Counted from the stretch's first letter, positions 40,162-49,768 are shown. The stretch: DNA of 52,896 nucleotides from JAZUOT01 sp045604805 (GCA_045604805.1 JAZUOT010000052.1:1-52896), one strand, 5' to 3'. Program-made: numbers and translations. Notes: generated by a model not told the origin, from the sequence alone.

Positions 40162-41427
40162 TTATCTAACTATTGATAAAGAGGAGAGTTCTTCATTAAA
40201 TTTTTCATGCATAAAATCGTTGGCGGAGTGGTGGGTAGCGTAAATTATATTATCGATATAGGAAAAGAGTCTTCTTCCTGAAAAATGGCCGTTTATAATA
40301 GCTGAAGCTATCATTTCATTGCTATTTAGCATAGAAACTGCTCTTCCATACACAGCTTTTCTTGCATTTTCAAAGATACTTTCGCTTATACCGTTTGTTT
40401 TTATTTTTTTCAATTCATCATTTATTATTTCAGCAGCTAACTCTGGCTTTTGAGACTGTGCTGAAAAGAGAGTAGCTCTATAGTAAGGCCCCTCAAAAAA
40501 TTCGCTACAGAAGCTAGATGCACTTACTAAACCTTCTTTCAGAAGTCGGTTTAACATATCAGAAGATTTGCCAGAGACAGCCTCAAGTATGATGTGTGAT
40601 AATGCAAGTTGAGCATCATCTACTCTTTGGGCTAGAGCCTGTTCTTTATAACCTAACTCAAAGATAGGGATATCTACTGGAAGATGTTTTTCGATTTTTT
40701 TACTGACTACACTATTTGGTTCTTCTGGGAAAATATTCTCTATTTTTACAGCATTGATTGGGTTTAAACATTCATCAGCAACATCTACGACATCATCTAT
40801 ATTTACATCTCCAACAACCGCCAAAGCCATATTATGAAGGTTGTAGTAAGCGTTATAGCAGCTCATCAAATTTTCTGGGTTTATCTTAGCTATAGATTCA
40901 ACAGTGCCAGCTATATCAATATTGACTGGATGATTTTTATACAGAGCTTTCAGAAGATTTATGCTCATTGCCCATTCTGGGTCATCGTCGTACATGCGAA
41001 TCTCCTGGCCGATTATGCCACGCTCTTTTTCAACATTTTCATCTGTAAAGTACGGGGTCTGAACTAGTTCCAATAGTATCTTTAAACTTTCCCTGAAATT
41101 CTCTGTACAGGAAAATAAATAGCAAGTAGAATTATGAGAAGTATAGGCATTCGCACTGGCTCCGGTTTTAGAATATTTTAGAAAAGCGTCTCCCTCTTCG
41201 CTTTCAAACATCTTGTGTTCCAAGTAATGTGCTATACCATCTGGGACAGATATTACCTTATCATTTGATTTGAACTTTGTATTAACTGAGCCGTACATGG
41301 TTCCTATCAAAGCATAAGTACTATGATAACCTTTCTGAGGGTAAACATATATTTTCAGCCCTGTCGGGTGCGAAAAAGAAAAATAATTTTCACCTAGTAT
41401 TTTGCTTCTTATATTTTTTATTTCCAT
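40162..41427 (-). CDS. M16 family zinc peptidase (YmfH-like, active subunit)
   Basis: The 421-residue product carries the inverted zinc motif H-Y-L-E-H at about residues 67-71 and the distal glutamate in G-I-I-G-Q-E-I-R-M-Y-D-D, as expected of an active pitrilysin/processing-peptidase subunit. S-A-N-A-Y-T-S-H follows the motif as usual. It is the second gene of a pair with the M16-like protein upstream. Such YmfF/YmfH pairs are common chromosomal genes in Clostridia and Bacilli, and related M16 pairs (AlbE/AlbF) process peptide precursors, so a role on the leader proteins nearby is possible but unproven. Confidence 0.85.
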   Translation of the reverse strand: MEIKNIRSKILGENYFSFSHPTGLKIYVYPQKGYHSTYALIGTMYGSVNTKFKSNDKVISVPDGIAHYLEHKMFESEEGDAFLKYSKTGASANAYTSHNSTCYLFSCTENFRESLKILLELVQTPYFTDENVEKERGIIGQEIRMYDDDPEWAMSINLLKALYKNHPVNIDIAGTVESIAKINPENLMSCYNAYYNLHNMALAVVGDVNIDDVVDVADECLNPINAVKIENIFPEEPNSVVSKKIEKHLPVDIPIFELGYKEQALAQRVDDAQLALSHIILEAVSGKSSDMLNRLLKEGLVSASSFCSEFFEGPYYRATLFSAQSQKPELAAEIINDELKKIKTNGISESIFENARKAVYGRAVSMLNSNEMIASAIINGHFSGRRLFSYIDNIIYATHHSANDFMHEKFNEELSSLSIVR

Positions 41428-41445
41428 AATATATTTCCCCTCTCT

Positions 41446-42714
41446 TTATTCTGTCAAAACATATATCATGTTAAGGGTCAGTGAATTTGCAGCTTCGATA
41501 ATTTCTTCGCGTGTAACATTATCTAAGGCTTTTGAATATTCTTCTGGTGTACGCACAGTATCTTGAAAACACTGAGATATATAGAAATTCTCTAATCGCC
41601 CTAATGAATCTGATATTCCCATGTATACATTTTGTAAGGCAAGCTTATTTGCTAAAATATCTTCTTCTGTGAAGTCTCCTTCTCGCATGAGATCTATTTG
41701 ATTTGATATTTCTATTTTTGTCTTCTGAATATTATCATCTTCTACGCCGGATTCTATAAACATTACACATTTATTAGAATCGAAAGTTGCTGAGCAATAG
41801 TAACACAAACTTAATTTTTCACGCACATTCAAAAATAATTTCGAAGAAGGAGTTCCTCCGAGCATGGCACACATCAACCTAAAAGCTATTTTTTCTTTAA
41901 ATGTTTTGCGTTCCTCTACCCTATATCCCAAAACTAATTTAGCCTGAGCTAAACCCATATTTTCTTCTTTGTACTCGGCTTTCTTAGAATTCGATAAAAC
42001 CTTTACATATTCAAAATCCTGATAATTTCTTTTTATGTTTTTGAATTCCTCTGTAAAATTATTTACTATCGCATCGAAATCAAAATCGCCTAAAGCTATC
42101 ATTTCTATTTTTGCCCTGCTAAGAGCATCTCTCCAGGCTGTATAAATATCTTTGCCAGTTAATTTTATAACATTTTCTTTTTCACCTATAGATGACAAAG
42201 AATAGGCTTCATCTTTGCACATAAATTCATTACAACGTTTCCTGGCATAGACTCTTTTATCGCTAAACTCTGCAGATATTATATCTAAAACTTCTAATTT
42301 TGCACTTTCCACTTCATTTTCATTAAAGCTTTCTTCTGCTATATTAGGCCTAAATATCAAATCGCACAAAAGAGAAGAAAATTCTGCTGAAATTGATTCA
42401 TTATTTATCGCATATTTATCGCTAAGCCCCTGCAAACTTATATTTAGTGCCTGAGTTTCTCCGAGCTTAGAAACATCCACCATTAAACTTGCTCCGTATA
42501 GAGAATTTAACTTTTCATTAAGGCTTTTAAAGCTATTATATTTTCTACAAGACTTTTCCAGAGTATATAGCATAACAGAGTTCCTTGAAGCCGTATCTTT
42601 GCTAAGCGGCAAAAACATAGTAAAGGAAATCCTGCCGGTTTTAAATCTTGTGTCCTTAATAGCCTTTAAGGAAACTCCTTCGATGATATCAAAATTTTTA
42701 ATATTCGTGGTCAT
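41446..42714 (-). CDS. M16 family peptidase-like protein (YmfF-like, inactive subunit)
   Basis: The 422-residue product has the M16 fold (M-L-G-G-T-P-S-S-K-L-F-L-N-V-R-E-K-L-S-L-C-Y-Y is the typical C-terminal domain signature). The H-x-x-E-H site is absent: the equivalent region reads L-Y-T-L-E-K-S-C-R. It is therefore the structural partner of the active subunit 18 bases downstream. A -10 box and a set of palindromic half-sites lie upstream (42757-42812). Confidence 0.85.
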   Translation of the reverse strand: MTTNIKNFDIIEGVSLKAIKDTRFKTGRISFTMFLPLSKDTASRNSVMLYTLEKSCRKYNSFKSLNEKLNSLYGASLMVDVSKLGETQALNISLQGLSDKYAINNESISAEFSSLLCDLIFRPNIAEESFNENEVESAKLEVLDIISAEFSDKRVYARKRCNEFMCKDEAYSLSSIGEKENVIKLTGKDIYTAWRDALSRAKIEMIALGDFDFDAIVNNFTEEFKNIKRNYQDFEYVKVLSNSKKAEYKEENMGLAQAKLVLGYRVEERKTFKEKIAFRLMCAMLGGTPSSKLFLNVREKLSLCYYCSATFDSNKCVMFIESGVEDDNIQKTKIEISNQIDLMREGDFTEEDILANKLALQNVYMGISDSLGRLENFYISQCFQDTVRTPEEYSKALDNVTREEIIEAANSLTLNMIYVLTE

Positions 42715-42756
42715 GCAATCAACCCCATAAAAAATTTAAAAACAATATTTTTAGTG

Positions 42757-42812
42757 ATTATAACACAGAGATAAAGAATCTGAGTAATCATTCTTTATCA
42801 TATGATAAAGAA
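42757..42812 (-). promoter_or_regulatory. Candidate operator (22-base palindrome plus a third half-site) at the M16 operon promoter
   Basis: A perfect 22-base palindrome at 42791-42812 is built from TTCTTTATC and GATAAAGAA around CATATG-like centre bases; a further GATAAAGAA half-site is at 42770-42778. On the minus strand TATAAT (42757-42762) lies downstream, so the sites cover and precede the -35 area of the M16 operon promoter. This is the layout of a repressor or activator operator. The regulator is not known. Confidence 0.55.
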
Positions 42813-42850
42813 AATTGCCAAAAACAATCTTAGCTAGATAATATCTTTGG

Positions 42851-44599
42851 CTAAATTTTTATCGAACAATCTGTTTTTTCTAAACTTAAATTTGGATTAT
42901 AATATGGGTCTTTATCGAGCTTTTTAGCCCATCGCTGCTTGAGAAAAGTAAAATCTCCCTGCGAATTGACTTGTGATTTCGTCTGTGCTTTTGAGTGGTA
43001 TGCTTCTGCATAAGGTGTGAACACCACTAGATAACCTAATTCACGCACTTTCAAACAAAAGTCCACATCGGTATTTAAATATGAAATTTTATCATTAAAT
43101 CCGCCAACTTCTTCAAAAACTTCTCTTCTTGTCATAAGACAAGAAGACGACACCGCACTTAAATTCTGTGCAAAGCTCAATCTATGGAAATATGAACTTT
43201 GATCTTTTTCGTAGCCACTGAATAATCTACCTACTTTACCATTAATGCCTAAGACTAAACCAGCATGTTCAATGGTATCATTAGGATAATAAAGCTTAGC
43301 TCCAACAGCTCCAACATCTGTGCGCTGTGCAAACATCAACATTTCTTCCATCCACTGTGGAGATATTATCTCTGTGTCATCGTCAAGAAATAGAAAATAA
43401 TCTCCCTTAGCATGTTCTATGCCGAATTTCACAGCTAAGGCATAATTGAAGTTACCGTATTTATTTACGACTTTTAAGTTAGGGATATTTTCAATTTCTT
43501 TATAGTATTCAAAAGTTTTTTTATCTTCACTATTATTCTCTACAACTATAACTTCAAAATTCTTATAAGTTGAAAGTTTATATATAGATTTCAGGCATTT
43601 ATTGAGACAGTCAACATTGTCCTTTGATGGTATTATAATCGAAACAAAAGGGTTCCCTGATATCATATATTTGATTTTGTATGTAGTAAATTCAGAAGCT
43701 TCTACCTCACCATAATAACCTAAACGCTTGATATGTTCGTTTAAGGCTTTTTTTGCACTTTCCACACATTGGGGTTTTGCTGCTATATCTGAAGCAACAG
43801 AATTTGAATGTGCTCTCCAATAATATAAAACTCTGGGTATGTGGACTACTTTATTTGCATTTTCAGTCAATCTTAAAATTAAATCATAATCCTGGCTTCC
43901 GTCGAATCTCGAATCAAATCCTCCGGTTTTATTTAACAAACTCCTGCTGAAAACAGAAAAATGACATATATAATTGCAACTTCTTAAGGTATCTGGAGCA
44001 TAATCCGGCTTGAAATTTATGCACGTCGGTATCTTAATATTCTGTGAAAAAGAACATTCATCAGTATAAATAAAATCAACTTTCTGTTTGTTGAGCTCTG
44101 TAACTACATCAAAAAGTGCACTTGGGTGCAAAACATCGTCATGGTCTAGCAAAGCTATATATTGGCCGCTTGCAAGTTCTAGACTTTTATTGCTGTTACC
44201 CGATATGCCGTAATTTTCCTGTAGTTTAAGATATTTTATCTGCTTTGTAACCTTTGCATAACCCAAACACAAATCTTTCACATATGAGTGTTGCTCATCA
44301 CTGCCATCAGACAAACATAGCTCCCAATTTGCGTAGGTCTGGTTCAGTACTGAATCTATCATTTCACACAGGAAGTTCTTTTGCGTATTGTAAAGTGGCA
44401 CTACTATGCTTATCTTAGGGGCATACTTAAACATTGTACTGCTTTCTATACGCAACCTTATTTTCGAGGGCCTATTTTTCTTTAGATATCTTATTCCTGC
44501 AGATGTCCCATATATTTTATTTTTTACTTTCTTCCATGTGTTTTTAAGACTATTTGATTCCAAAAAATCTTTAATCTTTTTAAAATTAACTTTCAGCAT
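42851..44599 (-). CDS. Large two-domain GT2 glycosyltransferase
   Basis: The product of about 582 residues has a helical N-terminal region and two GT-A domains in tandem. The first has K-I-S-I-V-V-P-L-Y-N-T and L-L-D-H-D-D-V-L-H-P; the second has V-S-I-I-I-P-S-K-D-N and F-L-F-L-D-D-D-T-E-I. This form makes or decorates rhamnan-like and other surface chains. The start is the ATG with GGTGG six bases upstream; an ATG four codons earlier overlaps it. It is the last gene of the rfbA-to-GT operon and a close paralogue of the gene 41 bases upstream. Confidence 0.85.
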   Translation of the reverse strand: MLKVNFKKIKDFLESNSLKNTWKKVKNKIYGTSAGIRYLKKNRPSKIRLRIESSTMFKYAPKISIVVPLYNTQKNFLCEMIDSVLNQTYANWELCLSDGSDEQHSYVKDLCLGYAKVTKQIKYLKLQENYGISGNSNKSLELASGQYIALLDHDDVLHPSALFDVVTELNKQKVDFIYTDECSFSQNIKIPTCINFKPDYAPDTLRSCNYICHFSVFSRSLLNKTGGFDSRFDGSQDYDLILRLTENANKVVHIPRVLYYWRAHSNSVASDIAAKPQCVESAKKALNEHIKRLGYYGEVEASEFTTYKIKYMISGNPFVSIIIPSKDNVDCLNKCLKSIYKLSTYKNFEVIVVENNSEDKKTFEYYKEIENIPNLKVVNKYGNFNYALAVKFGIEHAKGDYFLFLDDDTEIISPQWMEEMLMFAQRTDVGAVGAKLYYPNDTIEHAGLVLGINGKVGRLFSGYEKDQSSYFHRLSFAQNLSAVSSSCLMTRREVFEEVGGFNDKISYLNTDVDFCLKVRELGYLVVFTPYAEAYHSKAQTKSQVNSQGDFTFLKQRWAKKLDKDPYYNPNLSLEKTDCSIKI

Positions 44600-44640
44600 A
44601 TATCCACCCATTAGACTTTAAATCAAAAAGGTTAATTTTT

Positions 44641-46413
44641 TTATTTGATGGCAAATGACTCACTACTTAAAGATAAATTTATATTATAGTACGGATCATG
44701 TTCGAGTTCATATGACCATTTACTTTGCAAGCGTTTTACAGCCCTATTAAAAATATCAAATTTTTCTTTAGATTCTTTCATATATCCTCGACTTTTAGAC
44801 TCGTAATGATAAGCTTCTGCATATGGCGTAAAAATGATTAAATATCCGTTATTTCTTATTCGAAGACACAAATCAACATCATTTAAATCTACAGGAAACT
44901 CTTCGTCAAAACCATTAACTTCATCAAATACTTCTTTCCTCATCATAATACAAGCACCTGTTACACCACTCATATTCTGTGCTATAACAAGCCTATCAAA
45001 ATAGCCCACAGAACGCCTTTCCCAACCTTTGTGAGCATGGCCAGCGGCATAATTTATTCCCATCAAAACTCCTGCGTGCTGTATTGTATCATCTGGATAA
45101 TAGAGCTTAGCACCTACTGCACCAACATCTTCCCTCTGGGCAAACATCAACATTTCCTCAATCCAGTTTTCACTTATTATCTCTGTGTCGTTGTTTAGCA
45201 ATAATAAATAATCACCATTTGCTTTTTCTGCAGCAAAATTATTTATCTTCGAATAATTAAATTTACCATTATATTTTAAAATATTTATTCTAGCGTCTTT
45301 ATTTATCCTCTCATAATAATCAAAGGTAGCACTATCTGTACTATTATTTTCTATAATAAATATCTCTATATTTTTATAGCTGCTCTTATCTAATATAGAT
45401 TTTAAACACCTATCTAAATCTTCCACATGGTCCTTGTTTGGTATAAGTATGGAGATCAGTGGCTCTCCTTGAATTTCATAGTTAATTTTATAGGTGTTCT
45501 CAAGAACTGTAGAAACACAAACATCTCCTTTAAGGCCAATCCTTTTCAAATGTTCTGCTAAAGCTAATTTAGCTGCTGTTTTACAATATGGTTTTGCTTT
45601 TGCAGCTAAAGCGACTGAGTTTTCATGTGCTCTCCAATAATACAAAACTCTGGGTATATGGACCACTTTATTTGCAATTTCAGTTAACCTTAAAATCAAA
45701 TCATAGTCCTGACTGCCGTCGAATCTTGAATCAAATCCTCCAGTTTTATCTAGCAAGTTCCTACTAAAAACCGAAAAATGACATATATAATTATGACTTC
45801 TCAGAGTATCCGGAGAGTAATCCGGTTTAAAATGTATATTGGTTGGATGTTTTAGGTCTTTAGCAAAAGAACATTCATCTGTATAAATAAAATCAACTTT
45901 TTCTTTATTGAGCTCGGAAACCACATCAAAAAGTACGCTTGGGTGCAAAACATCATCATGGTCTAGAAGTGCTATGTATTCTCCACTTGCAAGTTCTAAG
46001 CTTTTATTGCTGTTGCCTGATATGCCATAATTTTCCTCTAATTTGAGATACTTTATCTGTTTTGTGTGCTTAGCATAGCTTACACACAGCTCTTCTACAT
46101 AAGAATGTTGCTCATCACTACCATCGGCCATACATAGCTCCCAATTAGCATAGCTCTGACTTAGTACAGAATCTATCATTTCACAGAGGAAATCTTTTGG
46201 AGTATTGTAAAGTGGCACTACTATGCTTATTTTGGGAGAATATTCAAAATTTGTACTGCACTCCCTTTTCAGACGCTTTTTTGAAGGCCTGTTTCTTCTA
46301 AGATATCTTGTACCCGCAGATTTGCTATATATTGTATCGTATATTATTTTTGCTGTATTTCGTACACCGTTTTTCTTTAATAATTTCACGGTCTTTATAA
46401 GCTTATCTTTCAC
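44641..46413 (-). CDS. Large two-domain GT2 glycosyltransferase (paralogue)
   Basis: The 590-residue product repeats the architecture of its downstream neighbour with long identical stretches in the first domain (from Y-N-T-P-K-D-F-L-C-E-M-I-D-S-V-L through the F-D-S-R-F-D-G-S-Q-D-Y-D segment). The second domain has S-I-L-I-P-N-K-D and L-L-L-N-N-D-T-E-I, and differs more, so the two enzymes probably share a donor or acceptor type but differ in one linkage. The start is GTG overlapping the stop of the ABC ATPase gene (GTGA), so the two are translationally coupled. Confidence 0.87.
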   Translation of the reverse strand: MKDKLIKTVKLLKKNGVRNTAKIIYDTIYSKSAGTRYLRRNRPSKKRLKRECSTNFEYSPKISIVVPLYNTPKDFLCEMIDSVLSQSYANWELCMADGSDEQHSYVEELCVSYAKHTKQIKYLKLEENYGISGNSNKSLELASGEYIALLDHDDVLHPSVLFDVVSELNKEKVDFIYTDECSFAKDLKHPTNIHFKPDYSPDTLRSHNYICHFSVFSRNLLDKTGGFDSRFDGSQDYDLILRLTEIANKVVHIPRVLYYWRAHENSVALAAKAKPYCKTAAKLALAEHLKRIGLKGDVCVSTVLENTYKINYEIQGEPLISILIPNKDHVEDLDRCLKSILDKSSYKNIEIFIIENNSTDSATFDYYERINKDARINILKYNGKFNYSKINNFAAEKANGDYLLLLNNDTEIISENWIEEMLMFAQREDVGAVGAKLYYPDDTIQHAGVLMGINYAAGHAHKGWERRSVGYFDRLVIAQNMSGVTGACIMMRKEVFDEVNGFDEEFPVDLNDVDLCLRIRNNGYLIIFTPYAEAYHYESKSRGYMKESKEKFDIFNRAVKRLQSKWSYELEHDPYYNINLSLSSESFAIK

Positions 46414-47153
46414 GTTTGTTCTCCAAGCTGTTTATAAGCATCACACACAGTTTTAGTATCGCCTATCATTTTCATTTTGCCATGCTCAAGCCAAAGGACA
46501 TTATTACACAGGCGTTCTATCTGGTCGAGTGAGTGTGAAACTATTATTACAGTCGTTCCACCTTCCATCAGGGAACGTATTCTATTTTCGCACTTTTGCT
46601 GGAATAAGAAGTCACCAACAGATAATATTTCATCGACTATTAATATATCTGGTTTGACTATAGTTGCTATAGCAAAAGCAAGCCTTGCTACCATACCAGA
46701 CGAATAATTTTTGAGTGCAACGTCAACAAACTGATGCAGCTCAGAAAAATCTATTATTTCGTTGAAGCGTTCCTGCATTATTTTTTTTGAAAAACCCAAA
46801 ACTGAGCCATTCAAAAATAAATTTTCACGTGCAGTAAGGTCCATATCAAAGCCGGCACCCAGTTCTATCATCGGTGAGAGACTTCCGTATGTTTTTGCAT
46901 AGCCTTGGCTTGGTTTAAGTATCCCTGAAATCACCTTCAAAAGGGTACTTTTGCCACAACCATTCAAGCCAACTATACCAAAAACATCGCCCTTTTTTAT
47001 GTCGAAAGAAACATCTTTTAGTGCTAAAAAGTGCTCAAAGTGTAGTTGCTTTTTCAAAAGCCTGATAACATATTCCTTTATGTTATCGACTTTTTCTTTA
47101 GACATATTAAATTCCATGCTTACATTTCTTACTTCAACAGCGTTATCATTCAT
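46410..47153 (-). CDS. Polysaccharide ABC exporter ATPase (Wzt/TagH type)
   Basis: The 247-residue ATPase has Walker A G-L-N-G-C-G-K-S-T, the signature L-K-N-Y-S-S-G-M and Walker B I-L-I-V-D-E-I-L-S-V-G-D, with the I-E-L-G-A-G-F segment typical of polysaccharide exporters. It lacks the C-terminal carbohydrate-binding domain of long Wzt proteins, so chain-end recognition is not expected. It powers export of an undecaprenyl-linked glycan by the permease gene 20 bases upstream. Confidence 0.9.
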   Translation of the reverse strand: MNDNAVEVRNVSMEFNMSKEKVDNIKEYVIRLLKKQLHFEHFLALKDVSFDIKKGDVFGIVGLNGCGKSTLLKVISGILKPSQGYAKTYGSLSPMIELGAGFDMDLTARENLFLNGSVLGFSKKIMQERFNEIIDFSELHQFVDVALKNYSSGMVARLAFAIATIVKPDILIVDEILSVGDFLFQQKCENRIRSLMEGGTTVIIVSHSLDQIERLCNNVLWLEHGKMKMIGDTKTVCDAYKQLGEQT

Positions 47154-47173
47154 AATAAAGTCCCTCCTTTCTC

Positions 47174-48013
47174 CTAAATAAATAGAATAAATCTATCTTG
47201 CTTTTTCTTGAATACTAAGATTCCAATCAAAAAAGCAGCCAGGGAAAAAGTTGAGCAGATAAGATTAAAATTGAAATCAGGAATTATACCGTACATTATC
47301 ACATCTCTGAAATATGTTACATAGTAGTACATAGGATTTGCATACATTATGTGTTCTACTATTGTGCCTTTTACCAGGTCTACAGGATAAATTATAGGAG
47401 TTAAATACATCCAAGCTGCAACCAAAACAGAATACAAATGAGTAAGATCTCTGAAATATACATTATAGGCAGCTAAAATTAAGCCTAATCCTAAACTAAA
47501 AAAGAATGTGTATATCATAGGGATAGGGAACAATAGACAAACCCAATTTATAATAAGCTTATCCGGAGCACTACCAATAAGGCCTATCTTTGTAATAAAC
47601 ATGATTATCAAAAGTGCAACCATGGAAAAAAGCATATTTACGAAAGCAAACAAAACTTTTTCCGCTGGGAAAATATACTTTGGTATATAGACTTTTTTTA
47701 TGAGTGGAGCTGCACCTATCACAGAACCCATGCAACCTGTCGTAGCTTCGTTCATGAAGTTAAAAATAAGAGAACCTGCTAGATAAAATACAGTGAAATT
47801 TTCTACTCCACCAACACGCATGATATTAGAAAATACTGCAGATAAAACAAAGGCCATAAACAAGGGGTTTAAAATGCTCCACAAAAAACCTAAAGTAGAA
47901 CGCCTGTATTTTACTTTGAGGTCACGAACTATTAAATTTTTAAGCAAATATTTATATTTATCAAATGTAGCTAAATACGGATTACGAAAAAATGCAGTGA
48001 CTATTTTACTCAA
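47174..48013 (-). CDS. Polysaccharide ABC exporter permease (Wzm/TagG type)
   Basis: The product of about 279 residues is an ABC-2 permease: an N-terminal amphipathic segment, L-K-V-K-Y-R-R-S-T-L-G-F-L-W-S-I-L-N-P (the coupling region of this family), and six membrane helices. The start is taken as TTG with GGGAGG seven bases upstream; another TTG five codons earlier overlaps that site. With the following ATPase it forms the exporter for the glycan made by this operon. Confidence 0.87.
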   Translation of the reverse strand: MSKIVTAFFRNPYLATFDKYKYLLKNLIVRDLKVKYRRSTLGFLWSILNPLFMAFVLSAVFSNIMRVGGVENFTVFYLAGSLIFNFMNEATTGCMGSVIGAAPLIKKVYIPKYIFPAEKVLFAFVNMLFSMVALLIIMFITKIGLIGSAPDKLIINWVCLLFPIPMIYTFFFSLGLGLILAAYNVYFRDLTHLYSVLVAAWMYLTPIIYPVDLVKGTIVEHIMYANPMYYYVTYFRDVIMYGIIPDFNFNLICSTFSLAAFLIGILVFKKKQDRFILFI

Positions 48014-48046
48014 AATAGCACCTCCCAAAATTCAACAAAACTAATT

Positions 48047-48610
48047 TTAAAAATTAAAAGGGCTTATAAATTCCTTAAACGGTGCGTACAACTTGTCTTT
48101 GTCGCTCAAGAGTATATCGGCATCATTAAGCTTTGGCCATTCTATGTTGATATCAGGATCATTCCACATAAGTCCGCCTTCGTCGCCCGGGGTATAAAGT
48201 CTCGTGCATTTGTAAACAAATTCAGCGGTATCGCTCAAAACCAAAAATCCATGCGCAAAGCCTTCTGGAACATAAAACTGTCTCTTATTTTCTTCGCTCA
48301 AATTTACACCATACCATTTGCCGTAAGTTTTGCTATTTTTGCGCAGGTCTACTGCAACGTCAAATACTTCGCCCTTTATAACTCTTACTAATTTACCCTG
48401 TGGATTTTGCTTCTGGAAATGCAAACCGCGCAGTACGCCTTTTTTAGATTTGCTCTGGTTATCCTGGACAAAGGTCATATCAAGACCTGCTTCTGAGAAA
48501 TCTTTTTGGCTATATGTTTCCATGAAATAGCCTCTATCGTCACCGAAAACAGATGGTTCTACTATCACTAAACCTTCGATGCCTGTTTGTATGAAATTAA
48601 ATTTACCCAT
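48047..48610 (-). CDS. rfbC: dTDP-4-dehydrorhamnose 3,5-epimerase
   Basis: The 187-residue cupin enzyme carries G-V-L-R-G-L-H-F-Q with the catalytic histidine, D-V-A-V-D-L-R and F-A-H-G-F-L-V-L. It converts dTDP-4-keto-6-deoxyglucose to the L-lyxo epimer, the third step of dTDP-L-rhamnose synthesis. It follows rfbB after a gap of about 95 bases that holds an intrinsic terminator, so its expression may be lower than that of rfbA-rfbD-rfbB or attenuated. Confidence 0.93.
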   Translation of the reverse strand: MGKFNFIQTGIEGLVIVEPSVFGDDRGYFMETYSQKDFSEAGLDMTFVQDNQSKSKKGVLRGLHFQKQNPQGKLVRVIKGEVFDVAVDLRKNSKTYGKWYGVNLSEENKRQFYVPEGFAHGFLVLSDTAEFVYKCTRLYTPGDEGGLMWNDPDINIEWPKLNDADILLSDKDKLYAPFKEFISPFNF

Positions 48611-48641
48611 TTCTATCTCCTAAAAAAAATTAAACTCAAAC

Positions 48642-48684
48642 AAAAAAACAGCTATACCGAGGTACAAAAAGCAACTCGGTATAG
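48642..48684 (-). terminator. Intrinsic terminator between rfbB and rfbC
   Basis: On the minus strand the perfect 10-base stem CTATACCGAG/CTCGGTATAG (48675-48684 with 48652-48661) is followed by G-C-T-G and seven T. It lies inside the operon. Confidence 0.75.
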
Positions 48685-48706
48685 AATATTTCAAATGAAA
48701 GTAAAA

Positions 48707-49765
48707 TTATTGTCTATTCGCATACATTTTTGCGTAATATTCCTGGTATGCTCCGCTTGTAACATTTTTCATCCAGTCCATATGCTCCAAATACCACTTG
48801 ATAGTTTTCTTTATACCAACCTCAAAACTTGTCTCAGGATACCAGCCCAGATCGTTCTTTATCTTTTCAGGATCTATTCCATAGCGGCGGTCGTGACCCT
48901 TTCTGTCCTCTACGTGTTTCATCAAAGCTTCTGTTACTTCTTTGTCAACATTTTCATTTATATATGAAATTATAGTTTTTACTATAGTCACATTATGTCT
49001 TTCGTTGTGACCGCCAACATTATAAACTTCACCAAGCTTACCATTTCTAACTACCATATCTATAGCTTTGCAGTGGTCTTCAACAAACAGCCAGTCACGT
49101 ATTTGCATTCCGTCACCATATATAGGCAATGTTTTATGATCTAAAGCGTTATTTATTATCAGAGGGATTAGTTTTTCAGGGAACTGGAATGGACCGTAGT
49201 TATTTGAGCAACGGGTTATATTTACAGGGAATTTATAAGTATCAGAATAAGCTTTAACAATCATATCAGCTGAAGCCTTGCTTGATGAATATGGGCTGTG
49301 TGGGTCAAGCGGTGTAGTCTCCATGAAATATCCAGTCTCGCCCAAAGAACCATATACTTCATCAGTAGAAACCTGCAAAAACTTCTTGCCTTCCTTGAAG
49401 CCTTCACCTTCGGCCCAATTTAGCCTTGCAACATTCAAAAGGTTCACAGTGCCCAAAACGTTTGTCTCAACAAATATTTCCGGATTTGTGATACTTCTGT
49501 CAACATGACTTTCTGCTGCAAAATTTACAACATAGTCAAAATCATATTCTTCAAAAAGCTTTGTCATAGCTTCTTTGTCGCATATATCTGCCTGTACAAA
49601 TATGTGATTTGGATTTTCTTCAATCTCCTTTAAATTTTCGAGATTGCCTGCGTAAGTTAGCTTATCTACATTAACAATCTTTACGTCGTCATATTTGTTA
49701 AGCATGTATATTACGAAATTTGAGCCTATAAATCCTGCTCCACCAGTTACTAAATAAGTTTTCAT
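48707..49765 (-). CDS. rfbB: dTDP-glucose 4,6-dehydratase
   Basis: The 352-residue short-chain dehydrogenase binds NAD through G-G-A-G-F-I-G-S-N at residues 8-16 and has the catalytic S-T-D-E-V-Y-G-S-L-G segment and Y-S-S-S-K. It performs the second step of dTDP-L-rhamnose synthesis. The stop-start gap to rfbD upstream is three bases. Confidence 0.95.
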   Translation of the reverse strand: MKTYLVTGGAGFIGSNFVIYMLNKYDDVKIVNVDKLTYAGNLENLKEIEENPNHIFVQADICDKEAMTKLFEEYDFDYVVNFAAESHVDRSITNPEIFVETNVLGTVNLLNVARLNWAEGEGFKEGKKFLQVSTDEVYGSLGETGYFMETTPLDPHSPYSSSKASADMIVKAYSDTYKFPVNITRCSNNYGPFQFPEKLIPLIINNALDHKTLPIYGDGMQIRDWLFVEDHCKAIDMVVRNGKLGEVYNVGGHNERHNVTIVKTIISYINENVDKEVTEALMKHVEDRKGHDRRYGIDPEKIKNDLGWYPETSFEVGIKKTIKWYLEHMDWMKNVTSGAYQEYYAKMYANRQ

Positions 49766-49768
49766 CTT

